DNA of 64,000 nucleotides. Source: Bimuria novae-zelandiae CBS 107.79. Taxonomy: Eukaryota > Ascomycota > Dothideomycetes > Pleosporales > Didymosphaeriaceae. The notes under the pieces were generated by a model. It had not been told where the DNA came from. It made no database searches and worked only from the letters and a program-made list of their open reading frames with translations. Position numbers and translations under genes: made by a program. Shown here piece after piece: positions 36,738-48,153 of this stretch. Where the stretch lies: NCBI GenBank assembly GCA_010015655.1, contig ML976709.1:88726-152725 (forward strand). Reading direction: 5' to 3'. How positions within the stretch are numbered: position 1 is the stretch's first letter; each line of letters opens with the position of its first letter.

Positions 36738-36957
36738 GGGTCTGTTCGGTGCGCAGCGTCTGAAAAGTCGTTTTTTCTAATTTGTGGCGTACAGGGGGGC
36801 ATTGTAAGGTTTGTGCTAGGTAAAATTACCGCCTGTTTAGAATCTAACGGTCCTGTTCGGTACACGTAAATTATCAGTCGTCAGATATCCGTGCGGCTAT
36901 TTGTTAGACCTTATACGTACCCCGCATGACTATGCTGTTGCCATTACCATTATTAAC

Positions 36958-37884
36958 ATGTCGGAGCCAGCGCCCTCGCCAGTATCGCCGCCGTCGCTAA
37001 TATTGTCTGCGCCTACTACTCTAACTATTACTCCTTGTAGGCGTGTTGCGGAGCTCGCCAGCGAGGTCAAAATAAGTACGCCGTCGCTATCTCGCTCACC
37101 GTCGCTAGCTATTCGTACAAGCCTGCGGGCCTTATAGTCTCCTGTAATACTTTAAGCTCTGCTGAGCACGCTCGTTGCTAAAGCGATCAACGAGGGCATG
37201 CGAGCTAATAGTAGATACAAACCGCAGGTGTAGGTCGCTGTTGTGGAGGCTGTCAACCAAGCTACTAGGGTTAAGGGACTAATGGATAAGAAAAAGTGTG
37301 CAAACAAGCACGACGCCTGTAAGGAGGACTAGAAACAGTAGACAGCACTCACCTTATTATCGGGCTTTGCTCAGGACAGTGATAGTTATGTTATCGCCGA
37401 TAGCCAGGCTATCCAGGACTACGTGGCAGCTCACCCAAGGGCCGCGAAGTTTCTAAAGAGACCCATACAGTTTCCAGAACTCCATCGACGGCTATTTACA
37501 GGTGTATTGGCGACAGGCGAATCAGCAATGACTATTAAGTCGTTGCTAATTAATAATGCTGGAGCGCCGGCAAGGTCGATTAAGAGGGATTCTATAGCCG
37601 TATCTTAGTCGCCAACGCCCTCGCCGTGGCAGTTAGTGGCACCGTCGGAGAGCGACGATTCTTCTGGTGTGTCGCGTCGCAAGCGATCGGGCACCTCGTC
37701 GTCGCTCCCTCGCCATACAGAGAAGCGTGGCAAAAAGGGTACCAGTATGGATCGATTCGGGCAGCACATGGCCAGGATCGCCGACGAGCTCCATGGGCTC
37801 GTAGAATCACTAAACAAGAAGAATCAGAAAGATGCTATCGCTAAGTTCACAAGCACTTACCGGGTTCTTAATGTCGCTATGTAG
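36958..37884 (+). pseudogene. Harbinger-associated Myb/SANT-like DNA-binding protein relic
   Basis: Begins MSEPAPSPVSPPSLILSAP and continues in one frame with several TAG/TAA codons. It contains INEGMRANSRYKPQV followed by VAVVEAVNQAT, LLSGFAQDSDSYVIA, and YVAAHPRAAKFLKRPIQFPE, the pattern of the Myb/SANT-like domain that partners Harbinger transposases. The C-terminus has a Ser-rich, basic linker and a helical tail (DRFGQHMARIADELHGLVES). Trp-to-stop and Gln-to-stop changes fit RIP. The partner protein normally helps bring the transposase to the element ends. Confidence 0.75.
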
Positions 37885-38579
37885 CTTGCTATTATTAATA
37901 TTCTTAGTAATAAGGCTGCCACTATAACCTTCCTGGCTCTCCGCTCGCGACCTCTTTAAAAGAGGTAGGTTCTTATGCAACTGTGTACACTATTAGCGAC
38001 TAGAAAACTAGAGTATCAGGACTTCTCGCACCTCTGCGATATAGTAGACTGGGAGGGCGATGGCGAGTTGGCGTTGAAAAATAGTGTATGAGTATATAGG
38101 TAGACTATTTGCTAGTAATCTCAGTGTATTGAGGCGCAACACCATGCCAAGGATCGCGATATTGTGAGCGCTCTCACTAGCGCTCTCACTAGCGCCGTTT
38201 TTTTTGAGTGAACTCCTCTGAGTCTGGCCCTGACTGCTAGGCTATACATGCCTAGTCTCCTACGGAGACTCGTACTTCACTAGGATACTACGTTTTGTAT
38301 GGAAGAGTGGTAGTCCTGCTGAATTCGGTGTCACTAGCTCAGACTAAGTTACATACTCGTTTAGTAAAGCCTTAACTATATCTTAGTTCTACACAAAAAC
38401 GCGCCCGCCTTACTAACCTAAGCTTATAAACTTAATTAGGTAGTAGCTCTCTCCTATAGTCTCCTACAGCACCGTCCTGCAACACTACTAATATTAATAC
38501 TATTTGTAATATATCGCTATAACCTGCGATAACGATCCCACATAGCCTGCGCAAGTTAATCCTGGAACATACTTATGCT

Positions 38580-39330
38580 AGTACTTATATAGCGCAGATC
38601 CTTAATATTCTCCGCGTCGCGCTGCCTCTGCTCGCTCTCCTTGTCGTTGTACGGATCTAGCAGATTAAAATCCTTATTAACAGAATATTAAGTGTTGATA
38701 AAGTTATGGACACCAGCAAGGGCAAATACAAGCTTTGTCTAAGTCTAAATATTAAACTTATGCGGGCGATTAAATATTCTCTAATAACGTTTAAATACTC
38801 TAAATACTCTCTCCACGCTATTGCGTAGTAATAAGTAGTAATAGTTAAATAACTCTTCTCTTGTTTCTAGTTTGCGATAAGTAGCCTTAATCTCCCTTAG
38901 GTGGTACTAAGTGCCGCGGTAAGGCGTTAATAGCATCTCTAAGTTTATATAGCCTGCGTCTGCTAAGAAATATTTACCAGGTGGTGCTCTAAAGCCCTTA
39001 GTAATAGCATCGCGGAGAACCTGACTGTCGTGGGCACTGCCCTCCCACCCAGGTAAAATGTATAGGAAGTTCAGATCAAAATCGACGACTGCTAATACGT
39101 TCTGCGATAGTACACCATGCCGATTTCTGTATCGCTTTTGCTCTCGAGCTGGCACGTACATCTTGAAATGAGATCCGTCGAGCGCGCCCACACAGTCCTT
39201 GAAGTACGGATATCGCTTGGGCTCATACTTGATTGCATCTGGCGTATCCTCCGCTGGCGATTTGACGTACGCCTGATACAAGCGCAGCATGGCGTTCAAC
39301 ACCTCATGGAAAGTGGCGCTGATAGTACTC
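38580..39330 (-). pseudogene. PIF/Harbinger transposase (DDE_Tnp_4-type), truncated by the gap
   Basis: Minus-strand frame next to the gap reads YPYFKDCVGALDGSHFKMY (first catalytic Asp), then RNRHGVLSQNVLAVVDFD and GWEGSAHDSQVLRDAI (second Asp), then GKYFLADAGYINLEMLLTPY. After a stop at 38907 the same protein continues, RIP-damaged: YHLREIKATYRK, ELFNYYYLLRNSVERVFRVF (catalytic Glu), then ALAGVHNFINT. The half nearer the gap is much cleaner than the C-terminal half. The N-terminal part lies in the undetermined bases. Confidence 0.85.
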
Positions 39331-39765
39331 NNNNNNNNNNNNNNNNNNNNNNNNNNNNNNNNNNNNNNNNNNNNNNNNNNNNNNNNNNNNNNNNNNNNNN
39401 NNNNNNNNNNNNNNNNNNNNNNNNNNNNNNNNNNNNNNNNNNNNNNNNNNNNNNNNNNNNNNNNNNNNNNNNNNNNNNNNNNNNNNNNNNNNNNNNNNNN
39501 NNNNNNNNNNNNNNNNNNNNNNNNNNNNNNNNNNNNNNNNNNNNNNNNNNNNNNNNNNNNNNNNNNNNNNNNNNNNNNNNNNNNNNNNNNNNNNNNNNNN
39601 NNNNNNNNNNNNNNNNNNNNNNNNNNNNNNNNNNNNNNNNNNNNNNNNNNNNNNNNNNNNNNNNNNNNNNNNNNNNNNNNNNNNNNNNNNNNNNNNNNNN
39701 NNNNNNNNNNNNNNNNNNNNNNNNNNNNNNNNNNNNNNNNNNNNNNNNNNNNNNNNNNNNNNNNN
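39331..39765. other. Assembly gap (435 N)
   Basis: Undetermined bases inside the Harbinger transposase. Translations spanning it are artefacts. Confidence 1.
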
Positions 39766-39773
39766 GCTACAGC

Positions 39774-39831
39774 GACAGCGTCTGAAAATCGTCTGCTGGT
39801 CGAGAGCAGCATACAATTTTCAGACGCTGTC
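39774..39831. repeat. Perfect 16-bp inverted repeat beside the gap
   Basis: GACAGCGTCTGAAAAT (39774-39789) is exactly complemented at 39816-39831, with a further CTGCT/AGCAG pairing inside. The core GCGTCTGAAAA also occurs near the left end (36756) and in inverted form near the right end (about 40000), so these may be transposase-binding subterminal repeats. Confidence 0.8.
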
Positions 39832-40046
39832 TTATGAGCTAGCAGGGTGCTGTAAGCCCTAGCCAGGGATTATTCTGCGCTTGTATGGATGTAAAATTAC
39901 GTGGCGTTCAGAAGAAAAAGACACTGACTGAAGCAGCGTCTTATTAGAAACGTTACCGAACACGACCCTCAATTTCTGAAAATTTTGGCTTACTTAGCGT
40001 CTTTTCAGACGTTTTGGCTGAAAAGTTGGGCGCACCGAACAGACCC

Positions 40047-41529
40047 CAAAACATTCTTCGCGTAATTTATTTGAATGACGTGCTATCGACTCTTCGTACC
40101 ACTGCTCAAGATTCTTCTCTGGTACCAGACGTACCGCAAACGTATGTACACAAATCGTTTACCAATGCAAACATTGTCTTGAACGTTGTTTGCTCTAAGC
40201 GTACATGGTAAGAACGAATCGCATTAGGAATGTATGATAAATCTTCCGTAGGATTGATCCCGGACGTCGTCTACCAAGCTGCTGGCACGTTGCGAACAAA
40301 TCCTGAATTGCCCGAAAACTGATCGACGGGCGAAACATTATCTAGAGATCGACGTTACCAGCTGCATGGCTGCCCTGATAGTTCATTTCCACACCCGTGG
40401 GGGCTCGCTCAACCCGAGGGACTGTAACCGATGATGTGCACACTGACAGGAAGCTCGAAAAATACGCTTAAGGCTTCTTAGTTATAAGCTAGTGCTACAT
40501 GTGCCACTGGCGCTCAGGTACTCGTAGATAACGTTCCTTCACAAATGTGCTCTAGGTAGGACACACCTCGTGGCGTTTAGCACGCCACCTGAAATCCCTC
40601 TAGCTGGATTGCGGTGTTTGGGCGCTATCCGAAACAGGTGATTAAGCCCGCTACTAGTATAGCGAATACGTCGGGGCCTTCTCCGGGCTGTGGAAATGAG
40701 GGTCAGCTACGCGTGTTAAACGAAACCTTCCGATTTTACCACTCGGGTCTCGTCAAAGACGGACAGTTCCCGGATGAGCCAATATCCAAGCGCTTCGTTA
40801 TCGTGATAAAAACAGAAATCGAAAGCGAATCTACAGTACGGTCGTATACGTAAGCTTCCGAAGTTCCTAGACGGTTGTAAAAGATTCATGATACCAGAGG
40901 TATAGCGACGGCTTCAGAACACAGTGGCATCGCAACGTGCCATAATTTTTTGAAATCTGACCATTTGCTTGAAACGACGGAGAAAGTGACAGAACCCCAT
41001 CCATACCAGCGGAGGTGTGTTACAGAAAATACTACCCTATTCCAGAGTGATACCACAGGCATCCTGGAACAGGGGAAGGGCACGTGCTCCAATCAGAGGA
41101 GAACGCCTTGGCCTGCATGAGCATCCTTCACATTGATTTTACTGTCTCTAGCTTCGACACGCTAATCTTCTTCTTGGATACGTTCTGTGACGCGAAAGTT
41201 TTCATTAAGCGTGCGGCCCGTTCCAAGCCTGCGGAAGGACCGGGTGCGTAACGTCGAAGGGATCAATTATCTGGAATTGTATGACGCTAAATAGATTTAT
41301 CCGAGTCATCGCGACGTGAGCTAATTTGTGGAATGGTTGCATAATATGGGGGGGCGTTCTGTCTGCAGTGGACCTCAGTCGCTGTGCATATACATAATAG
41401 AGACCTCGACCTTGCTTTATACATATAATAAGTCAAGTCAGGGTCCCTTGAAAGACCCTGCGCAAACAGTTCGTTGATCTTTTCCCCCTTGCCTTCACCC
41501 TCAAGTGCTTACACGCTACACCGTGAATT
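40047..41529. other. Intergenic region without a recognised gene
   Basis: Normal composition between the Harbinger element and the rhodopsin-domain gene. Short frames only; no motif recognised. The last few hundred bases are presumably the downstream gene's promoter. Confidence 0.4.
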
Positions 41530-42799
41530 ATGTCTAACACTGGGCACAACACGGGCGGTGCGTCCACCGTCACGGGCGATTTCGAGTGGCCCAATCGAGG
41601 CCACGAGCTCACTACCACGTCAATCGTTATGACGGTTCTTTGTACCTTGGTCGCAGTGTGGCGCATCGCCGTGCGGTTTCGCATCAGTGTTTGGTTAGGG
41701 TTGAGTGACTGGCTGATGATAGGAGGAGTGGTAAATTCTCCTTCATCTGAACATTTTACTCCGCTAAACAGTTGGTAACAGATTCTGAACTTCGTAGCCA
41801 ACATTCCATTCGTCATATTCACAGTTAATGGAGGACAAGGACGTTTGATGGCAGATCCCTGGTGGCAAGTGCCGGGACGCACTAGCTACGAGCTACACAT
41901 GATTTTCATCACCCAATGTCTGAACGTATACGCCATGTTCTTGGTCAAAGCCTCGATCTGCGCGTACCTGATGGCATTGAATTTCGGGCCCTCCTATCGT
42001 GTCCTCATCTGGGTGTCGGTTGTTATCGTCGTCCTGTGCAACTTCATCATGATGTTGATCCTGCACTTTGCGTTCTGCCGACCATACTACTCCCGATGGG
42101 ATTTCACTGTGCATCAAGAATGCTGGCCCGCGGCGGTCAGTGAGGGTACCGCATACGCTCAGATCGTGGCGAACATTATCACCGATTTGGTGAGTATATT
42201 AGGGGTCAGACAATTGCCCTTGAGCGCTGAACTAGAATAGATCTACGCTGCCGCACCGATTGTGTACCTGAGGCATGTCCAGCTTAGCAAACGGACCCAA
42301 TGGGGCGTGAGAGCTGTGTTCCTCCTAGCTCTTGTGTAAGCACGATCCGAAATAACGAGTTTGACGCGAGCTAATAAATCGATACCATAGCGGAACTGCC
42401 ATATCCGTCGCAAAGATTCCCACCACGTACCACTTCCTTCGGTCGACGGAACCAATGTCAGATGCTGTCGATCTGAGCATCTGTAGTATCAACGAAGTCG
42501 CTGTCGGTATCATCATCGCAAACCTTCCACCTCTGCGGAAAACTATCAACAACCTGCTCGCCAAGGTCCTGCCAGCGAAGTTTGCGAGCACATTGGGGAT
42601 GACATCACGGAAGCAGAGCCAGAATCCAATTGCATCTGTTTACAGCAGCAAGGGCCACACTAAGCTAGGAAAGAGTGCTGATGACGAGAGCGAGCGGTAC
42701 ATATTGGAGCTTGAGGACAGGAAAGCACAAAGGACTGGGATTGTGAAGACCACACATGTGGACATCCACAACGATACTGAATCCTCCTTTCGACCGTAA
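41530..42799 (+). CDS. Fungal rhodopsin-domain (PTH11/SAT4-type) integral membrane protein
   Basis: Four exons, join(41530..41730, 41782..42189, 42241..42335, 42391..42799), 1113 nt, 370 aa; introns 51, 51 and 55 bp. Seven hydrophobic segments can be placed: around TTSIVMTVLCTLVAVW, LMIGGVILNFVANIPFVIF, MIFITQCLNVYAMFLV, VLIWVSVVIVVLCNFIMMLI, AYAQIVANIITDLIYAAAPI, VRAVFLLALVVGTAISVAKI and INEVAVGIIIANLPPLR. Family hallmarks are DWLMIGG after helix 2, a Cys in the third extracellular stretch (HQECWPA) and VDLSICSINEVAVGII in the last helix. The C-terminal 100 residues are polar and probably cytosolic. The family includes PTH11-like receptors and many uncharacterised proteins; the ligand is unknown. 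Confidence 0.9.
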
Positions 42800-44054
42800 T
42801 CTACCAAAGATGACATCTGGAATTTTAGACGACCGGTTGACACATGCAGTACGAAAGTCACTTATGTGTAGCCTGCTCACCTAAAACGTCGATCAATGGA
42901 ATCTTTTATACTAATCTATCATGATCTCTATCCAAGATATATAGACCGTACAATGACGTTCGCATGTGAGAACGTTATAAAATTTTAGATTCATACTTAT
43001 GTGATGGGTGAAGCTTCCGGTGAGGCTGCCAGCCTGCAGATGGCTCGTTTTCCTTCATTGGTTATGTTTCATATGGCATATGCAGCTTCCCGGAGAAGCG
43101 GTGACACCTGATTGCTGGCGTATGCAGCTTCCCGGAGGAGCGGTGGCCCCTGACTGCTAGTATATACGCCCTCAGCGCTCACCCTTCGTAGAAGAGGCAT
43201 ATCATCACTTTTCAGCCTCATCTTAGGTTCACAACTTAGCCTCCGGTGCCTGGATGGCTCTAGCCGTCCCGCAGTGGGGTTTCGGTTGCCTCTTTTTAAC
43301 AACAGGCTCGCGATTCGGCTCCACGATGTTCGGTACGGCGCTGCGCACGCGCACGCAATTCATACGTAGCAATTGTCAGTCAGTCTCAGATCGACATCAT
43401 TAACGGTGGAAGCAGCTTTACGGGGTACATGCTGTGATTCAGAAACAGGATAATTTAAGGGTGTCTTTTATCGTCGTTATCGACTTGAACAGATTATGCG
43501 ACACACAGCAACTGAGAAACGCGACGATGGTCACAGCAACAGAAGGGCGCACCAGAAAAATACACAAAATGACGGCGCCAGCATAATTCAAAGGCTGTCT
43601 TAGTTAGCTACACAACTGACTCTCGCCTCAAGCTAAAAGTTGACCATTGTATTGCTACATATACCCACATATACCGACTACTCAGCTGAAGCTGATTAAT
43701 GGTTATTGTATTCCTCACCCTGGGGTAACACACCGGCGATTAGTCGGAGCCCTTGTGGGCCACTTGACCTCTGAAAGACATCAAAGACTGGTTAGACCCA
43801 TTGCGCGACACCTCAGGAGAGACCGTGGGCCGCGCTAGAATGATAGATAACCAGTCACATCAACTAGGTATCGGGAGGAGTTCCTAGACTTTTATTGTGG
43901 CAATGGTGAGCATATCCGTACCCCAAAAACGATCCTGAAGGAGGTAAATGAATGTGCGGGGATTGAGGTTGTCGGATTGAACACAACTGGAAGTGAACCA
44001 TGCGATCGATGAACGTTTATAGTAGCAAGAATAAAATTGTAACAGATTCAACAG
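42800..44054. other. Intergenic region without a recognised gene
   Basis: Normal composition; only the 42-bp tandem repeat (43075-43158) stands out. A short minus-strand frame through that repeat would give a repeated PLLREAAYA peptide, but nothing else supports a gene. Confidence 0.4.
43075..43158. repeat. 42-bp tandem repeat, two copies
   Basis: Units 43075-43116 and 43117-43158 share TATGCAGCTTCCCGGAG and GAGCGGTG-type cores with six or so differences; a weak third unit follows. Confidence 0.85.
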
Positions 44055-44840
44055 TTACAAATGTGCCTTTGCTTGGCCAGGCGGACTTACAGTTACAGCA
44101 GTGTAAGGAACCTTTAAATGATGGAATACCTGGTCCCAATGGTCATTCCCGAACCAGTCTCTTCTATCGCCGTCCGCATTGATGGCTGTGATCCACGGTG
44201 CACCAAACGCTCCTACACTCATTGTGGTGTCCACCACTCGCTTTTTATTTTCAGGTGTGAGAGCTTTCTTCATCATCTCCTTCAGCTCTTCCGCTGAGAA
44301 TACGCCACCCAAGGCTTTCAGAATCCCTTCGGGCTGGGAAATATTAATGCCTTTGCTCCAGTAGCCCGAGACCAAGCCAAGGAAGGTCTCTTCGAATTTC
44401 TCTGCCGGATAGTGGTCTTTGACATATCTCGCCAACCGAACGGGCTCCTCGAGTCAGCGCTTTCTTAGCTGATACAATCACACACAAAACTTACAAACAA
44501 CGATGAGATAGGAAAGACGTTTGGCTGCACGACCTTCAGGCCCAGGAGTTTCGATGTTAGGTCCAGGTCTTGCTGCGCGAAAGCAGCCTTTGCCTGCGGC
44601 GGTGGTGTCCAAGGGTTGCCCACACCATCGCGTGCGCCTCCAAGAAAGAATGGCTCAATATTGACTTCGATCTCGTGAGCAAGAAGCTGGGGCCGAAACT
44701 TTCTTGTATTTGTAAAACCGAACCATGAGTATGGCGATACTGAAACAGTCAGTACCTATGGCAGGATTTGAAGAAGAGCGCATTTGCAACTGACCACAAT
44801 CAACATATATGGTAAGTTTTCCACCATTAGGACGCGCCAT
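44055..44840 (-). CDS. Kappa-class glutathione S-transferase (DsbA-like)
   Basis: Three exons: complement(join(44055..44444, 44495..44739, 44795..44840)), 681 nt, 226 aa; introns 50 and 55 bp, the latter with a GTCAGT donor. From ATG 44840 the protein opens GGKLTIYVDCVSPYSWFGF, the DsbA/thioredoxin-fold entry with the Ser-Pro-Tyr-Ser segment that binds glutathione in kappa GSTs. Then come VNIEPFFLGGARDGVGNPW, a helical insert (FPISSLFPVRLARYVKDHYP) and the closing half GAPWITAINADG with WFGNDHWDQVFHHL. The family conjugates or isomerises substrates with glutathione and includes mitochondrial and peroxisomal enzymes. A Fot1/pogo-like transposon sits 146 bp upstream of the start codon. Confidence 0.9.
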
Positions 44841-44987
44841 GGCTCCTGTATATGCAAGTGGCAACGACGACCAATACTTGCTTTTGTTAGGGACGGGAGG
44901 GAGTGATGCAAAAGTAAGGTTATAGGACGACTTGGGCGCCCTGATGCCCCGCAGTTTCGGCTGCGGCTCTGCGGAGTGATGGCGCTA

Positions 44988-47122
44988 CCGTGTCTGTGCG
45001 CGCAACGCCCGACTTCGCGCAACGCCCGACCCCAGCCATTTTGCACACATCTTCCACATCACACAACTCCACCATCATGCCAGCCATTGACGAAGCGATT
45101 GCATACATCGATAGCCTAGCTTTAGGCGAAAAATTCGAATATGTAAAAGTAGCAAAAATGTACGGCGTTGATCGTATAACCTTGTCGCGCCGACACCGAC
45201 GCGTGCAGCGCCCACGCGTCACTAAGGACTCTAACTAGTGTACACTCAGCCCACACCAAGAAGCTGAGCTTGTGAGGTATATAAAGGAGCTTACCAAGCG
45301 ACGCCTACCACCTACGAGATCTATAATACGAAATTTTATGTCCAAATTAGCCACTAAGGACGTCTCTAAAAGCTAGGTTACGCGCTTTATTAACCGCAAT
45401 AAGAATAAGCTTATATCTTAATAGGCGCTAGTAATAAACTCTATACGCTATAACGCTAATTTAGTTACTAAATATAGCCTGTATTTTGACCTTCTGCAAC
45501 ACAAAATATCCGAATACGATATACAGCCATTAGAAACGTATAATATAGATAAAAAAGGCTTCGCAATTAGAGTAATTAGTAGGTTAAAAAGAGTCTTTAG
45601 CAAAGACGTATATAAACATAAACGCGTTAGTTTAGCTCTCTAAAATAGATCTCGCGTCTAGGTAATAGTGCTGGCGTCAATTTGCGCTAATAGAAGTACA
45701 TTACTGCTATCTGTTATATATCTAGCAAAGAAAGGAGATGTACAAGCTAGCTAGGTTAAAGATATCCACCCAGGAACTTATTAAGTCTATTTTACAACCT
45801 TACCTACAGGCTAGATAAATAATAATATTAGCCTTGCGTGGCTTAAGCAGGTGTTTAATCGTTACACTAAACCTAAAGCACGAAGGAGATGGCGATTGTT
45901 AATAGTAGACGGTCACGGCAGCCATGTAACGATGGATTTTATCAGGTTCTGCGATGATAATAAGATACTACTATGTATCTTTCCTCCACATTCAACTCAT
46001 ACGCTCCAGCCATTAGATGTAGTCGGCTTCAGTCCTCTGGCAATAAATTACTCCCAGGAACTCACAAATCGCTTCTATACAACACTTAGATAGATCCCTA
46101 TTAAAAAAGAGGACTTCTTTTTAATATTCTAGGCCGCCTAGTTAAATATATTTACCTAAGAGTTAGTTCTTAGCTCATTTAAAGCTACTAGCATATCACC
46201 ACTTAATCCTAAGAGAATACTCTAAAGATTTAGAATATTAACACTAGATAGCTCCTAGTTATCTAAGACATTAGGTTCATGTTACTCTAGGGGGGACTAG
46301 CCTAAAGTGGAAACGCTAGTACGCAAATCTGTAAAAGATATGCACTCTTGCGAGTTAAAAAAAGTTCTCCGCACCCTCCACCACCTAGTAGCTTAGAATA
46401 AGCTTATCTACCATAAATTAGAGGGTGTAAAGGATGCCCTAAGGGAGAAAAAGAAGGTCTCTATAAAGAGAAAAGTTTTGCCTTTATAGCAACACGAGGA
46501 GTACCATAAAGGTGCTATTTTCTAGTCACCACGTGCACGAAAGGAGGCAGAAGTAAGATATAAGGTATTTAAGGACGTTAAGCATTAAGAGGAGCTTGCA
46601 AAAGCTAATAAGAAGCAAATTTAACATAATAATAAGCTACTTAAGGAAAAGCTAAAGGATAAGAGGCGTGTAGAGAGAGAGGCAGCTAAATTAGTGCGTG
46701 AAAAAGAACTAGCTAAGCTAGCTACTAAAAAGGCTAAACGCGCAGCTAAAAAACGACGCTAAAAAGAAGCTTGTAACGCTTAAAAAGCTCTATAATTATC
46801 CTAAAGAAGTAATAGGAAGGTTTTAAAGCTAGTAATTAGAAATTAGAAGCGTGTACAGCGTGCTAGGGCTGCTATAGCTAGCGCGTTGTCTAATATCGCT
46901 CTAGCTGCATAACCTACTGTAATTAACTCTCGCGGCCGCCCCATTAATTGGCCAAAACAGTATATATAAGATAAAATTGTCGCATGAATTCAGAGAGTGC
47001 TCTAACAAAAAATCTCGTAATAATCTATTTTTTACGTAGCTATAGAGCTTCATGTTTGCAATCGCTAACATACTGCCAAGTCGGGCGTTGCGCGAAGTCG
47101 GGCGTTGCGCGCACAGACACGG
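44988..47122 (+). mobile_element. Fot1/pogo-like (Tc1/mariner) transposon 1
   Basis: TA target duplication at 44986-44987 and 47123-47124. Perfect 43-bp terminal inverted repeats (44988-45030, 47080-47122) begin CCGTGTCTGTGCGCGCAACG and contain a directly repeated 15-bp unit CGCGCAACGCCCGAC with period 17. The interior carries a full-length but stop-riddled transposase on the plus strand. Length 2135 bp. Confidence 0.93.
45077..46987 (+). pseudogene. Fot1/pogo-type DDE transposase, RIP-inactivated
   Basis: One continuous frame of 636 codons with no frameshift but many TAG/TAA codons. It starts MPAIDEAIAYIDSLALGEKF and has a helix-turn-helix/CENP-B-like N-terminal part (EYVKVAKMYGVDRITLSRRH; RRLPPTRSIIRNFMSKLA). 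The DDE core has TYNIDKKGF (first Asp), WRLLIVDGHGSHVT (second Asp) and HSTHTLQPLDVVGFSPL before the third acidic position. The C-terminus is Lys/Glu/Ala-rich and basic, typical for the family. The clean patch at 45851-46093 shows that damage is uneven. Confidence 0.88.
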
Positions 47123-47131
47123 TAGGTGTTA

Positions 47132-47861
47132 CCGTGTCCGTGCGCGAGGTGCGCCGCTTTTTACTAGTTAAATTTAGAAAAACTAGTAACTTTAAAGCCA
47201 TATAACTCTATAATTGCTAAATATTCTTAAATAATCCTTTAACGTATAAGATATTACGCATCTTAACTATATATTTATGAGAAGATATTATATAGAATAT
47301 ATTATAACCATTATAGAAATAGTAAGTAAAAATAATATGCACTTTTAGTAGTAAAAAGCCCTTTTTTAACTTTTTAATAACTTTTACAATAAGTTACAAT
47401 AAAGTTTAAAATTTATATATTATATTATTTACTGTATATGTTTTCTAGTTATAAGCTTACCAAGCCTTAGGTAGTCTATAAACAACCCTTTTTTTATTAA
47501 GAGAACATATCATTCTTTTTCGTTATTTTTATTATAGCTTAGTAATCTTGAAGTTAGGTATTATGTAGATATATAATAAAGCTATAGAGATTTTGGACTT
47601 TAATATAACTTAATATAAAAATTATTTAAAAGTTAAAAAAGGGCCTTTTACTACTAAAAGTATAAAAATATTTTACTTACTATTTCTACTATAGTTATAT
47701 TATATTATATATAGTATTTTCTTATAAATCTACAGTTAAAATATGTTACATTTTATACGTGAAAGTGTTATGTAAAAATATTAAGTAATTATAGAGTTAT
47801 ATGGCTTTAAAGTTGCAAGGTTTTAACTAGTAAAAGCGACGTAGCACGCGCACGAATACGT
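47132..47861. mobile_element. 730-bp foldback (long-palindrome) MITE related to transposon 1
   Basis: TA on both sides (47130-47131, 47862-47863). Outer ends read CCGTGTCCGTGCGCGAGG and, inward from the right, ACGTATTCGTGCGCGTGC, similar to the end of transposon 1. Homology between the two arms continues: ACTTTAAAGCCATATAACTC appears on both, and inner words such as CTTTTAGTAGTAAAAAG pair with their complements, so nearly the whole element folds on itself around about 47495. No coding capacity. Only 5 bp separate its left TA from the TA ending transposon 1. Confidence 0.82.
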
Positions 47862-48040
47862 TAGCCGGCCACAGCTAATCACAAATCTACCCAGGTAGAC
47901 ACAACCGCAGTCCATTAACTATGTAATCTCGACTAGGGCACATCTACTATGCCGAGCTCTTGTTGTGCAGTGCCCAGGTGGGAATGCACCGCGTCCACGA
48001 TATTCTTTAAGATTGAATTCGTAATCGCTTGGTTAGGGTA

Positions 48041-48153
48041 ACGTGTCCGTGCGCGTAACGCCCGGATTCGCGTAACAAGCCACCCTTAGAAAAAGTAGCT
48101 TACGCAAAATAAAGCTATAAAGCTACTCTTAATTAAAATTATAGAGTTTACTT
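48041..48153. mobile_element. Truncated end of a transposon 1-type element
   Basis: After TA (48039-48040) comes ACGTGTCCGTGCGCGTAACG followed by a second CGCCCGGATTCGCGTAAC-like unit, a diverged copy of the bipartite end. It runs into Gypsy C at 48154 with no partner end. 47864-48038 between the elements is ordinary sequence without a gene. Confidence 0.6.

Larger units (their letters stand above)
36738..40046. mobile_element. PIF/Harbinger DNA transposon with two genes, or two nested elements
   Basis: The outer ends are inverted repeats GGGTCTGTTCGGTGCGC (36738 and, complemented, ending 40046), flanked by TAA on the left and CAA on the right; the 3-bp TAA-type target site suits Harbinger if one copy has mutated. 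About 110 bp inside is a second related pair: GGTCCTGTTCGGTACACG (36848) and its complement-like partner (CGTTACCGAACACGACCC, ending 39968). Either these are subterminal repeats or one element sits inside another. The interior carries a Myb/SANT-like gene (plus) and a DDE transposase (minus), the classic Harbinger gene pair, and a 435-base assembly gap. Confidence 0.8.

Noticed and set aside
38907..39812. 301-aa frame spanning the N-run
   Set aside because: The middle is undetermined bases; the 15 residues on the far side come from a hairpin and are not evidence of coding.
43069..43302. Minus-strand gene through the 42-bp repeat
   Set aside because: Only the repeat itself makes the frame look regular; no start context, introns or domain.
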